DNA from: Bradyrhizobium australiense
Lineage (GTDB): Bacteria > Pseudomonadota > Alphaproteobacteria > Rhizobiales > Xanthobacteraceae
Length of the DNA: 64,000 bases
Direction of reading: 5' to 3'
Assembly: GCF_013114825.1 (NCBI RefSeq)
Contig: NZ_JAAVLX010000001.1
Location: forward strand, 434,001 to 498,000
Under the pieces are notes generated by a model, which worked only from the letters and a program-made list of their open reading frames with translations, was not told where the DNA came from and made no database searches. The position numbers and the translations under genes were made by a program. The first letter of the stretch is position 1, and each line of letters opens with the position of its first letter. Shown piece by piece: positions 35,435 to 44,510 of the stretch.

Positions 35435-38400
35435 ATGAGCATAGAGCTCGACATGTCCGCAGCGCGAAGATTGTGTCAGGGGCGCGGCGTCGTGTTCGCG
35501 TTTTGCCTGATGGTAGGGCTTGTGCTTTTTTCGCTCGCGCCGGCCTTCGCGCTCGATCAAGTCTCGCTGCAACTCAAGTGGAAACATCAGTTCCAGTTCG
35601 CGGGCTATTACGCCGCGGTCGAGAAGGGATTCTATCGGGATAGCGGCTTGGAGGTCGACGTTCGCGAGGGCGGCCCCGGCGTCGACGCGGGCGCCGAGGT
35701 GGCCAAAGGAGCTGCCGACTTCGGCGTGTGCACGACCAGCGTACTCGTCAACAGCGCCATGCGTGCGAACAACGTCGTCCTCGGCGTGATCTTTCAGCAC
35801 TCTGCAGCGATCATCCTGGTGCCGCACCGCGCCGGCATCCATGTGGTCTCTGAGTTGAAGGGGCACCGCCTGATGGATGCTTCCGGTAGCGACGACATTG
35901 CGGCGATGCTGAAGCACGAAGGGGTCGACTACGCGAGCCTGCCTCGCGTCACCCACGCCGGCGATCCGCGTGATCTGCTCAGTGGCAAGGCAGGTGCGAT
36001 GGTGGCCTACAGCACCAGCGAGCCCTATCTTTTCGAAGAGTACGGCACGCCATATTTGTTCTTCTCGCCGCGCGCCTATGGCTTCGATTTTTACGGCGAC
36101 AATCTCTGCACCTCGAAGCAGCAGGTAGCGAAGCATCCCGAGCGGGTACGGGCGTTTCGCGCTGCAAGCTTGAAGGGCTGGGCCTATGCGCTCGCCCACA
36201 AGGAGGAGATTGTCGACCTGATACGACGCAACTACTCCACACAAAAAGATCGGAAGGCGCTGCTGTTCGAAGCGGCGCGGACGGAACTGCTGATTCGGCC
36301 GCATCTCATGCCGATTGGCCATCAGAGCATCGAGCGCTGGAAGGCCATCGCCCAGGCCTATGTCGACATTGGAATGTTGAACGAGGCGAAGCTTCCAGAG
36401 TGGCTGATCTATGTGTCCGACGATGGAGGGTGGCGAGCACAGCTGAAAGAGCCGCAGCTATGGGGTCTGCTTGCGCTGGCAATTGTCTCCATACTGGGCT
36501 TGATCGGCTACCGCCGGAATGCTCGCGTGTTCGGCGAATTGCGGCTTAGCGGGGTGATGTCGGGATTGTTCGTCCTTCTCAGCATTCCCGTGCTGATCTT
36601 CATCCTGGTCTACAACTACCAGCAAAACTCCGCAGCGATCAATGCGACGTTGAACGACGTCGTGACCAAAACCAAGCAGGCCAGCATCGAGGACGCAGGA
36701 AACCTCATCAATCCGGTTGCAGCCACGCTCGAGTTGCTCGCGACGGTCGCCGCGCAGGATCCCACGACTTTTAAGCAGGAAGAAAGCCGGGAGCTACTCT
36801 ATCGGGCGCTCACGTCGGCACCGCAGATCGATGCGGTTTATGTCAGCCTGGAGGACGGCTATCATCGGGTCGTGACCCGGATCGATGACGACCGCAGGCG
36901 AGCCGACTCCAAGATTCCAGCGTCGGCGAACTGGCATTCGAGCTATATCGACAGCTTTGCTGGATCCCCACGGCGCGTGCGGCACCGCACCTTCTTCGAT
37001 GCCTGGCCTCGCATCGTGGGCAATTACGACGTCGATACCATACTCGACATCAGGACTTTGCCCGGGTACCAAGCCGCGAAGGAGGTCAGGGCGCTGATCG
37101 TCGAGGAGCCCTCGATCAATCCGGATACCGGCTACCCCATCATCTCCGTCAGATTTCCGATCGTCAAAGACGGCGCATTCATTGGCTGTGCCTCGGCGAA
37201 TATCACGCTCAATGTGCTGTCGCGGTTTCTCACCAGTCACCGCGCCAGTGCTCGTGGCACGACACTAATAGCCAATCCGGCCAACCGGACGATCATCGCG
37301 GCGCCAGACCTGCACAAGATCGTCCGAAAGCAGGACAACAGAGTGGAAATTGCTAAACTGGACACCATTGCCGACGAAAACGTGCGCGAAGCCTATCGGC
37401 TGCACAGTGAGACAAACAGCGACGACTTCCTGTTCCGCTCGCCGCAGAACGGCGAAGAAATCAGCGCGTCGTTTACGCCGTTTCCGGGCAGTTTCGGCAA
37501 GCCGTGGGAGGTCATCACCCTGACGCCGACCGACGACTTTGTCGGCACCCTTAAACGAACGAACCGCCAGATGATCGTGCTGATCACGGCACTGACTGGC
37601 ATCGAGCTGCTGCTGATCTACGTGTTCTCGCGGCGATTGTCGCGCCCGATCGAAGGCGTGTCGCGGGAATTGCGGCTAGTCGAGGATCTGACGTTCTCGC
37701 ACGCGGCCCCGGCATCATCCAACATCAAGGAGATCAAGGAGCTGCAAACCGCGGTTTCGCTGTTCGAGACCTCGCTGCGCTCATTCTCTTCGTTCGTGCC
37801 ACTGGACGTGGTCCGCAAGCTGATCAAGACTGGAACCCCGCTGACGCTCGGCGTCGAAGAGCGCTTCCTGACCGTGCTCTTCACCGACCTGGAGGAGTTT
37901 TCCGGTCTCGCTGAACATATGGCGCCCAACGATCTGCTCGCACAGCTCTCGGTCTATTTCGAAGCTGTCTCGCACGCGATCGCCGAGGAGTCCGGCACCG
38001 TCGACAAGTTCATCGGCGACGGCATCATGGCGTTCTGGGGCGCTCCGGTCTATCGCGACGACCACGTGCTGCGTGCCTGCTGCGGCGCGATGCGCGCCAT
38101 GCGAAGGATGCAACTGATCAACGTGGACTGGAGCAGGCAGGGGCGACCGTCCTTGCATCTCCGCATCGGCCTGCATTGCGCGGATGTGCTGGTCGGCAAT
38201 GTCGGCTCCAGCGAGCGGCTGAGCTACACGGTGATGGGAGACGGGGTGAACGTCGCGGCCCGCCTGGAAGGCATCAACAAGACCTTCGGTACCGCGATCT
38301 GCATCAGTGACAGCGTGGTCGAGGCCATCGGGCCAAGTATCGTGGCAAGGCCGATCAAGAAGGTTCAGGTCAAAGGTCGCAAGCGGGAGTTCATGATCTA

Positions 38401-38641
38401 CGAGCTTTTAGGCATCAGGGCTAGCGATGATCCCGAGCTGAAGGCATCGGACGATGCGGTGAGACTGTGCGAATTGACGTTGAAAGCTTCATTGCACTTC
38501 GAGCGAGGCGAATTGGATCACGCCGCCCCCCGCTACGACGACATCCTGAGAGCCTTTCCGGACGATGGTGTTGCAAAATCAATGCTCGCCGCGTGCCTTC
38601 CGCCGGCCGAGGCCACGACGATCGCGGCGCCAGCAAAATGA
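35435..38641 (+). CDS. NMT1/THI5-Cache-HAMP-adenylate cyclase receptor
   Basis: This 1068-residue protein has a signal segment (to about 40) and an NMT1/THI5-type solute-binding domain (45-260; LQLKWKHQFQFAGYYAAVEK, GGPGVDAG). Two membrane helices follow near 347-365 and 380-400, then a large extracytoplasmic double Cache-like region, a third helix near 710 (LITALTGIELLLIYVFSRRL) and a HAMP linker. The class III cyclase domain (800-985) has metal Asp in LFTDLEEFS and FIGDGIMAFWG, the adenine-selecting Lys in VDKFIGD and the Asp in VMGDGVNVAARLEG. All catalytic residues are present, so cAMP synthesis is predicted. Pyrimidine-precursor binding is by family analogy. The ribosome-binding site is weak; an ATG at 35453 is an alternative. 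Confidence 0.9.
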   Translation: MSIELDMSAARRLCQGRGVVFAFCLMVGLVLFSLAPAFALDQVSLQLKWKHQFQFAGYYAAVEKGFYRDSGLEVDVREGGPGVDAGAEVAKGAADFGVCTTSVLVNSAMRANNVVLGVIFQHSAAIILVPHRAGIHVVSELKGHRLMDASGSDDIAAMLKHEGVDYASLPRVTHAGDPRDLLSGKAGAMVAYSTSEPYLFEEYGTPYLFFSPRAYGFDFYGDNLCTSKQQVAKHPERVRAFRAASLKGWAYALAHKEEIVDLIRRNYSTQKDRKALLFEAARTELLIRPHLMPIGHQSIERWKAIAQAYVDIGMLNEAKLPEWLIYVSDDGGWRAQLKEPQLWGLLALAIVSILGLIGYRRNARVFGELRLSGVMSGLFVLLSIPVLIFILVYNYQQNSAAINATLNDVVTKTKQASIEDAGNLINPVAATLELLATVAAQDPTTFKQEESRELLYRALTSAPQIDAVYVSLEDGYHRVVTRIDDDRRRADSKIPASANWHSSYIDSFAGSPRRVRHRTFFDAWPRIVGNYDVDTILDIRTLPGYQAAKEVRALIVEEPSINPDTGYPIISVRFPIVKDGAFIGCASANITLNVLSRFLTSHRASARGTTLIANPANRTIIAAPDLHKIVRKQDNRVEIAKLDTIADENVREAYRLHSETNSDDFLFRSPQNGEEISASFTPFPGSFGKPWEVITLTPTDDFVGTLKRTNRQMIVLITALTGIELLLIYVFSRRLSRPIEGVSRELRLVEDLTFSHAAPASSNIKEIKELQTAVSLFETSLRSFSSFVPLDVVRKLIKTGTPLTLGVEERFLTVLFTDLEEFSGLAEHMAPNDLLAQLSVYFEAVSHAIAEESGTVDKFIGDGIMAFWGAPVYRDDHVLRACCGAMRAMRRMQLINVDWSRQGRPSLHLRIGLHCADVLVGNVGSSERLSYTVMGDGVNVAARLEGINKTFGTAICISDSVVEAIGPSIVARPIKKVQVKGRKREFMIYELLGIRASDDPELKASDDAVRLCELTLKASLHFERGELDHAAPRYDDILRAFPDDGVAKSMLAACLPPAEATTIAAPAK

Positions 38642-38851
38642 GCCGTAGAGGAAAATCCGCGTGTGACGCGACCGAGCGCGCCAAGTGCACCTCCGGGATT
38701 TGAACCTGCTTCGCTCGTTCATGGCGATCGGCATTTGCCCGGATCGGCCCGGCGTCGCGCTATAACTGCCGGAAAGGCCAAGCTCTGCTTGCAGACTGAG
38801 TACGGAAGTTGCGGCCGGTACTTCGGCGACTGGTTCGTCTCGCAAGGTCGC

Positions 38852-38994
38852 TTTCATTTGGAAATAACTGCCAAGCTATTGATGTTGCTAGAGTGAAATT
38901 CTGCGCTTTTTTCCAAATGCGCCCTGAAATGATTGAATAATCAAGCGGATTTTGATTCCGCCATTCGGAGGTTCGATCCCTCCCGCCCCAGCCA
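38852..38994 (+). repeat. 143 bp direct repeat ending in tRNA-Gln(TTG) 3' end, copy 3
   Basis: It matches 29953-30096 along its length; the tRNA part is 38945-38994. The hybrid kinase gene begins about 100 bp after it, and an open frame runs through the tRNA part, which is why that frame's upstream start is not used. Confidence 0.85.
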
Positions 38995-39101
38995 GGCTCT
39001 CCGCCGAATTGGCTTCTTCGAGGGATCGCCATTCGGCGCGGGAACAATGCACGGTCGCAAAATCGGTGCTATTGAGATGCTTTCCCTGCGTCGTCAACGG
39101 A

Positions 39102-41402
39102 ATGCATCACCATCCAGGCTCACATGATCCCGTTCTTGTCGCGCTGTCAGTCCTGATCGCCGCGCTTTCCTCCTATACGGCGCTGGATCTTGCGACTCGC
39201 ATGCGGGCTGCTTCCGGCTCCGCCAGCCTGGGCTGGCTCGGGGCTGCGGCCGTCGCCATGGGTGGCGGCATCTGGTCCATGCATTTTGTCGCCATGCTGG
39301 CGTTCAGCCTGCCCGGCGTGGAAATCTCCTATGATCCGCTCCTCACGCTCCTCTCGCTTGCCCTTCCTATTTTGGTCGCGGCAGCCGCGTTCGTCGTCGT
39401 AAGTCAGCGGTCGAACGCGCTCGTTATTTCCGGCATTGGCATGGGGCTCGCGATCTCCGGCATGCATTACACCGGCATGAGCGCCATGCGGATGGCGGCT
39501 TCCATCCACTATGATCCCGTCTGGGTCGTGCTTTCCATCGCCATTGCGATCGGCGCGTCCATCATTGCGCTACGCCTCGCCTTTCACATGACGAGCGTGC
39601 TCGAGCGCGTATCGGCGGGGGTCGTCATGGGCGTGGCGATCTCGGGGATGCACTACGCCGCCATGCAGGGCTCCTCCTTCGTTCCCGCGGACGCCGTCCT
39701 TGGCCGCGCAGCGCACGGCGCGGTGGGGCAGGCGCCGCTCGCATTCCTGGTCGCCGGCACCACGATTGTCGTCCTCGTCATCGGGCTCGCCGCGGCCGTG
39801 TACGACCGCGCCTCGGCAGAACGTGCCGATCGCGAAGCCGAGGCACTCAGGCGAAGCGAGGAGAAATTCCGCCTGCTGGTCGAGGGCGTGGCCGATCACG
39901 CCATCTTCATGCTCGATCCCGAGGGACGGGTGGCAAACTGGAATCTCGGCGCGCGCCGGCTGATCGGCTATGGCGACGAGATCGTCGGGACGCACTACGC
40001 CATCCTTCACACCGAAGAGGACCGCGACTCCGGAGTTCCCGATGCCGTGCTTCTGGACGCAAAGCGGGAAGGCAAATCGGCAGGCGAGGGCTGGCGCGTT
40101 CGCAAGGATGGCAGCCGCTTCTGGGCCGAGGCGACCATACGCGTGGTGCGAAACGAGCATGGCGAGGCCGTCGGCTTCGCCAAGATCGTGCGCGATGTGA
40201 CGGAACGCCGCCGGTCCCAGGAGGCGCTGGAGCGCACGCGCGACGCACTCGTGATATCGCAGAAGATGGAGACTGTCGGACAGCTTACCGGCGGCGTCGC
40301 CCACGACTTCAACAACATACTTGCCGTGATCCTGGGCAGTCTCGAACTGGCGAAGAAGCGCCTCCAGCCGGAAGATCCCAGGATTCACCGGCTGCTCGAC
40401 AACGCGATCCAGGGGGCGCTGCGCGGTGCCTCGCTGACCCAGCGCATGCTGGCGTTCGCGCGCAAGCAGGACCTCAAGCCCGTCATCGTGGATGTCCCGG
40501 AACTGGTGCGTGGGATGGCGGCTCTCCTGAAGTTTGATCCAGCCATCCGGGTCGAGACCCGTTTTCCGATCGAGCTCGCGAAGGTGAAGGTCGATGCCAA
40601 CCAGCTCGAGCTCGCGATCCTCAACCTCGCCGTCAATGCGCGCGATGCAATGACGGCGAGCGGCGGGACAATCAGCATCGCCGCACGCGAAGAGCATGCC
40701 ATCGATGGCCTTGCCGAGGGACGATATGTCGCGCTCTCGGTAAGCGACGCCGGGGGCGGCATGGACGAGGAGACGCTCAAGCATGCCCAGGAGCCGTTCT
40801 TTACGACCAAGGGGGTCGGTAAGGGAACCGGTCTCGGCCTTTCGATGGTGAAAGGACTGGCCGAACAGTCCGGAGGCGTCTTGCTGCTGAAGAGCCGCAT
40901 CGGCGAGGGGACCACGGCCGAGATCTGGCTGCCTGCCGCTCCGGACGAAGAGGTGGAGGTGGCCCATGCGGCGGAGCCGTCGCGCTCCGCGCCGCGCAGC
41001 AGCCGACCCCTTTCCGTGCTGGTCGTCGATGATGACCTTCTCGTCCTCGACAGCGTCGCTGCGATGCTCGATGATCTCGGCCACGCCGTGATCGAGGCGC
41101 GCTCCGGCGAGGAGGCTGTCCAGCTTCTGCGCCGAATGCCGAAGATCGACATCGTCGTGACCGATTACGCCATGCCGGGGATGAACGGACTACAACTTGC
41201 CGAGGCCGTGGCCACCGAGCGTCCCGGCACGCCCGTGGTGCTCTGCACAGGATATGCCGAGCTTCTGGGCTCCGCGCAGCCTCATCTGCCACGCATTACC
41301 AAGCCGTTCGACCAGGCGGCGCTCGTGGCTGCCATTGAGGAGGTGATGCGCGCACAGGCAGCTTCGCGCTCGGTGTTGACCTTGCACCCGAAGAGAGCCT
41401 GA
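39102..41402 (+). CDS. MHYT-PAS hybrid sensor histidine kinase
   Basis: This 766-residue protein has an MHYT membrane sensor (about 1-230; WSMHFVAMLAF, SGMHYTGMSAM, SGMHYAAMQGS), a PAS domain (250-370; ANWNLGARRLIGYGDEIVG), a HisKA H-box (GGVAHDFNNILAVILGS), an HATPase domain with NLAVNARDAM, GGGMDEETLKHA and GTGLGLSMVKGLAEQSGG, and a C-terminal receiver (LVVDDDLLVLDS, phosphoacceptor in VTDYAMPGMNG, ITKPFD). It is an atypical kinase of the HDFNN group that passes phosphate to its own receiver. ATG 39102 begins at the MHYT domain. Its partner regulator is not obvious here. Confidence 0.9.
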   Translation: MHHHPGSHDPVLVALSVLIAALSSYTALDLATRMRAASGSASLGWLGAAAVAMGGGIWSMHFVAMLAFSLPGVEISYDPLLTLLSLALPILVAAAAFVVVSQRSNALVISGIGMGLAISGMHYTGMSAMRMAASIHYDPVWVVLSIAIAIGASIIALRLAFHMTSVLERVSAGVVMGVAISGMHYAAMQGSSFVPADAVLGRAAHGAVGQAPLAFLVAGTTIVVLVIGLAAAVYDRASAERADREAEALRRSEEKFRLLVEGVADHAIFMLDPEGRVANWNLGARRLIGYGDEIVGTHYAILHTEEDRDSGVPDAVLLDAKREGKSAGEGWRVRKDGSRFWAEATIRVVRNEHGEAVGFAKIVRDVTERRRSQEALERTRDALVISQKMETVGQLTGGVAHDFNNILAVILGSLELAKKRLQPEDPRIHRLLDNAIQGALRGASLTQRMLAFARKQDLKPVIVDVPELVRGMAALLKFDPAIRVETRFPIELAKVKVDANQLELAILNLAVNARDAMTASGGTISIAAREEHAIDGLAEGRYVALSVSDAGGGMDEETLKHAQEPFFTTKGVGKGTGLGLSMVKGLAEQSGGVLLLKSRIGEGTTAEIWLPAAPDEEVEVAHAAEPSRSAPRSSRPLSVLVVDDDLLVLDSVAAMLDDLGHAVIEARSGEEAVQLLRRMPKIDIVVTDYAMPGMNGLQLAEAVATERPGTPVVLCTGYAELLGSAQPHLPRITKPFDQAALVAAIEEVMRAQAASRSVLTLHPKRA

Positions 41403-41465
41403 CGTTTGATCGGTCTCATCGCGCCTCGATGCATTGCTCTAAGCGGTTGCCGGGCACGAGCTCGT

Positions 41466-42791
41466 TCACAAGAACCAGGAAACCACCAGACCTGCACTTG
41501 CCGAAAAAATCACCGCCACTGTCGCCCAACCCAGCAGATTCGTCCAGGTGCTGTTGGTTTTGTCGCCCATGATCGCATGGCTGCTTGTCATCAGCATGAT
41601 GAACAGCAGCAATGGCGGTGTCGAAAAGCCTTGCACGATGCCGGAATAAACCAGTGCCTTCATTGGATTGAAGCCGAGGAAATTCATGACGACCGCGATC
41701 ACCGTAAAGGATGCGATCAGCGCATAGAATTTCCCCGCCTCTTTCGGCTTGGCGTGAAGGCTGCTCTTCCACCCCAGCACCTGGCAGAGATCATAAGCGG
41801 CGCCGGTCGTCATGATGGGCACCGCAAGAAAGCCGACAGCTATGATTCCGACGGTGAAAAGCAGCCCCGCGGCATCTCCTGCCAAAGGGCGTAATGCTTC
41901 GGCCGCCTGGGCGGCCGTCTCGATATTTTTTTCTCCCGCTTTGTGAAGTGTTGCTCCGGTCGAGAGAATGATGAAGTACATGATCAGGTTGGAGAACAGC
42001 ATTCCGACCACGATATCGATGCGGGATTGGCGCAGCTCGTCGGATGTTGCGCCCTCCCGCTGCTCCAGCTTGGTGCGCCCTTGTTCGATTTCTTCTTCGA
42101 CCTCGACATTCGATTGCCAAGTGTAGAGGTAGGCGGAAAGCGTGGTGCCGACAATCGCAACCAGAATGGACAGGAACTCGCGTGAAAATTCGATCGTGGG
42201 AACGAACGTGCCGCGTAGCACTTCCGCGAGATCGGGCTTGGCGAGGACGGCCGACCCGACATATGCAAACAACGCGAGAGCCAGCCACCGAAAAATATTG
42301 CGAATAAGCTGGTAGGAGCCCCAAATCTGGACGGCGAGAATGGTCGCGGCTACTCCAATGACGATCCACGGGATGGGCAGCGGTATCAACAGGTTCAGCG
42401 CGGCGGCCATGCCGCCGAGGTCTGCGGCCGCCTCGATGGTGTTACCGATCAGCACGGCGATCAAGGCGGGCCACAGGATCCAGCCGGGGTAGTGCTCCTT
42501 GATGACGTGGAAGAGACCGCGTCCCGTCACCTGCCCAAGTTTGGCGGACAGATACACGACAGCGAACATCATCGGGAAGGTGACGGGTGCGGTCCAAAGC
42601 AGCGCGGGGCCGAATTGAGCGCCCGCGCTGGCGTAAGTGCCGATGGCTGAGCAATCGTCGTCGGCGGCCCCCGTGACTACGCCGAGGCCGATCGCGCGCA
42701 TGAAGCCGCGACGCTTGCCATCTTTCCGAGGTTGGTGACGCGCCTTCGCCGCGGTCTCAGACACAGGACAACACCCTTCGCAGCCACCCAA
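41466..42791 (-). CDS. Nramp-family transporter with non-canonical metal motif
   Basis: This 441-residue protein has about eleven membrane helices in Nramp order: GLGVVTGAADDDCSAIGTYA, LGQVTGRGLFHVIKEHYPGW, GTTLSAYLYTWQSNVEVEEE and MTTGAAYDLCQVLGW. Canonical Nramp sites are DPGN in helix 1 and MPH in helix 6. By alignment to the shared AGAQFG and GTT anchors, these are DCSA and SAY here, so the methionine and histidine ligands are missing. It may carry a different ion than Mn2+/Fe2+ (for example Mg2+), or work differently. It is convergent with the kinase gene (63 bp gap). Confidence 0.85.
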   Translation of the reverse strand: MGGCEGCCPVSETAAKARHQPRKDGKRRGFMRAIGLGVVTGAADDDCSAIGTYASAGAQFGPALLWTAPVTFPMMFAVVYLSAKLGQVTGRGLFHVIKEHYPGWILWPALIAVLIGNTIEAAADLGGMAAALNLLIPLPIPWIVIGVAATILAVQIWGSYQLIRNIFRWLALALFAYVGSAVLAKPDLAEVLRGTFVPTIEFSREFLSILVAIVGTTLSAYLYTWQSNVEVEEEIEQGRTKLEQREGATSDELRQSRIDIVVGMLFSNLIMYFIILSTGATLHKAGEKNIETAAQAAEALRPLAGDAAGLLFTVGIIAVGFLAVPIMTTGAAYDLCQVLGWKSSLHAKPKEAGKFYALIASFTVIAVVMNFLGFNPMKALVYSGIVQGFSTPPLLLFIMLMTSSHAIMGDKTNSTWTNLLGWATVAVIFSASAGLVVSWFL

Positions 42792-42958
42792 ATGTTCAAT
42801 CGTGGTTGCGATGGTTGGTTCCTAAGTGCCGTCGCCACGCCTCTCCCTGGAGCAGGGTCGACTAGCCGCAGCAATTCCGGAGCTCGTGCCGTTTGCAGTT
42901 TCAAATGCCGCCGCAAACGGCAGCGAGGATTTCGACGATAACATCAATGCTCACCGGA

Positions 42959-44155
42959 TCAGCGTACGATGCGCTCGACGGCGATCGCGGTCGCTTCTCC
43001 GCCGCCGATGCACAATGCCGCGACACCGCGTTTCAGGTTCCGCGCTTCCATCGCATGCAGCAGCGTCACGATCAACCGCGCGCCGGTGGCGCCGATCGGG
43101 TGGCCGAGCGCGCAAGCGCCGCCATTGACGTTGAGCTTTTCGGCGGCAATGCCGAGATCCTTCTGCGCCGCCATCGCCACCACCGCGAACGCTTCGTTGA
43201 TCTCGAACAGGTCGACGTCGGAGACAGTCCATCCGACCTTGTCGAGCAGCTTGCGGATCGCCGGAATCGGCGCGGTGGTGAACCACTGTGGCTCCTGGCT
43301 GTGGGTGGCGTGGCCCTTGATCTCTGCGAGCACCGGCAGCCCGTCGCGATCGGCGAGCGAGCGTTTTGCGAGAATCAGCGCGGCGGCGCCGTCGGCATTG
43401 GCGGAGGAAGCGGCCGGCGTGATCGTGCCGCTACTGCGGAACGCGGGCTTCAATCCGGGAATCTTGGCAGGGTCCACCTTGAGCGGATGCTCGTCATTGG
43501 CGACGACACGAGGACCCGCCTTCTCGGACAATGTGATCGGCGCGATCTCGGCCCTGAACGCGCCGCCCTCGACCGCCTTGCGCGCGCGGGTCAAGGTCTC
43601 CATCGCGTAGGCGTCCTGGTCCTTGCGGGTGAACTGATAGGCCTCCGCGGTGGCCTCGCCAAAGTCCCCCATCGAGCGGCCGGTCTCGTAGGCATCTTCC
43701 AGCCCATCCATCATCATGTGATCGATGATCCGGTCATGGCCTGCGCGGTAGCCGCCGCGCGCCTTGGCGAGCAAATAGGGCGCGTTCGACATGCTCTCCA
43801 TGCCGCCGGATAGCACGATCGAAGCTGAACCGGCATTGATGATGTCGTGCGCCAGCATGGTCGCCTTCATGCCGGAGCCGCACACCTTATTGACCGTGGT
43901 GGCGCCGGTGGCGTCGGGCAGTCCGGCGCCGCGCGCAGCCTGGCGCGCCGGCGCCTGGCCCTGTCCAGCCGGCAGCACGTTGCCCATGAACACCTCCTCG
44001 ATCCGCTCCGGCGCGAGTTTCGCGCGTTCCAGCGCCGCGCCGATCACGTGAGCCCCGAGCCTGTGCGCGCTGAAGGGGGACAATTCGCCCATGAACCGGC
44101 CAAGCGGCGTGCGGGCGGCGGAAAGGATGACGACGGGATCGGGACTTGTGGCCAT
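42959..44155 (-). CDS. Acetyl-CoA acetyltransferase (thiolase)
   Basis: This 398-residue thiolase has the acyl-accepting Cys92 in VNKVCGSGMK, NEAF in EINEAFAVVAM, the catalytic His in ACALGHPIGATGAR and the second Cys in ALCIGGGEATA. It joins or cleaves acetyl units on CoA, in the fatty-acid, PHB or ketone pathways. Full family length. It is monocistronic here, preceded by a palindromic operator (44182-44201) and followed by unassigned sequence before the Nramp gene. The regulator of the operator is not in the window. Confidence 0.92.
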   Translation of the reverse strand: MATSPDPVVILSAARTPLGRFMGELSPFSAHRLGAHVIGAALERAKLAPERIEEVFMGNVLPAGQGQAPARQAARGAGLPDATGATTVNKVCGSGMKATMLAHDIINAGSASIVLSGGMESMSNAPYLLAKARGGYRAGHDRIIDHMMMDGLEDAYETGRSMGDFGEATAEAYQFTRKDQDAYAMETLTRARKAVEGGAFRAEIAPITLSEKAGPRVVANDEHPLKVDPAKIPGLKPAFRSSGTITPAASSANADGAAALILAKRSLADRDGLPVLAEIKGHATHSQEPQWFTTAPIPAIRKLLDKVGWTVSDVDLFEINEAFAVVAMAAQKDLGIAAEKLNVNGGACALGHPIGATGARLIVTLLHAMEARNLKRGVAALCIGGGEATAIAVERIVR

Positions 44156-44181
44156 TGTGGGTTCTCCTGTTCGATCGCTAT

Positions 44182-44201
44182 TATATGATGGTAATCATAT
44201 A
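44182..44201. promoter_or_regulatory. Palindromic operator upstream of thiolase
   Basis: The arms TATATGAT (44182-44189) and ATCATATA (44194-44201) are perfect inverted repeats around GGTA, in otherwise GC-rich DNA. They lie 27-46 bp upstream of the thiolase start. The shape fits a TetR- or GntR-type repressor site, possibly overlapping the promoter. Confidence 0.65.
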
Positions 44202-44510
44202 TGACAGGATTGCAATGAGATACAGCCGGCTTCGGCAACGAGGGCCCGCCGCCGGACAGACCGGCGGATGGCGAAGGCCCACCAGGCCCAACCCATCCTT
44301 CGGAGTTGCTTGCTTCCGCTATCCCGGCAGGAGCGACGAGAACGGAACGGGGAGCGCGAAAGCCTCCGCAGTACCATGTTCTTTAGTGGCCCCTACATCG
44401 GAAGGATTTGCACCCATGATCCCACATCCGCTCCAGGCGCTCCTTGTGGAGCCCGATTGCCGATCCAGGATGGTGCAATGGCGGCCGGCCCGCAGTGCCA
44501 AACCTCATCG

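Noticed and set aside
38690..38720. tRNA-like T-loop string (minus strand GGTTCAAATCC)
   Set aside because: Stems do not pair and no anticodon arm is present.
39570..41084. 504-codon minus-strand frame inside the MHYT hybrid kinase gene
   Set aside because: Antisense shadow of a gene with intact kinase and receiver motifs.
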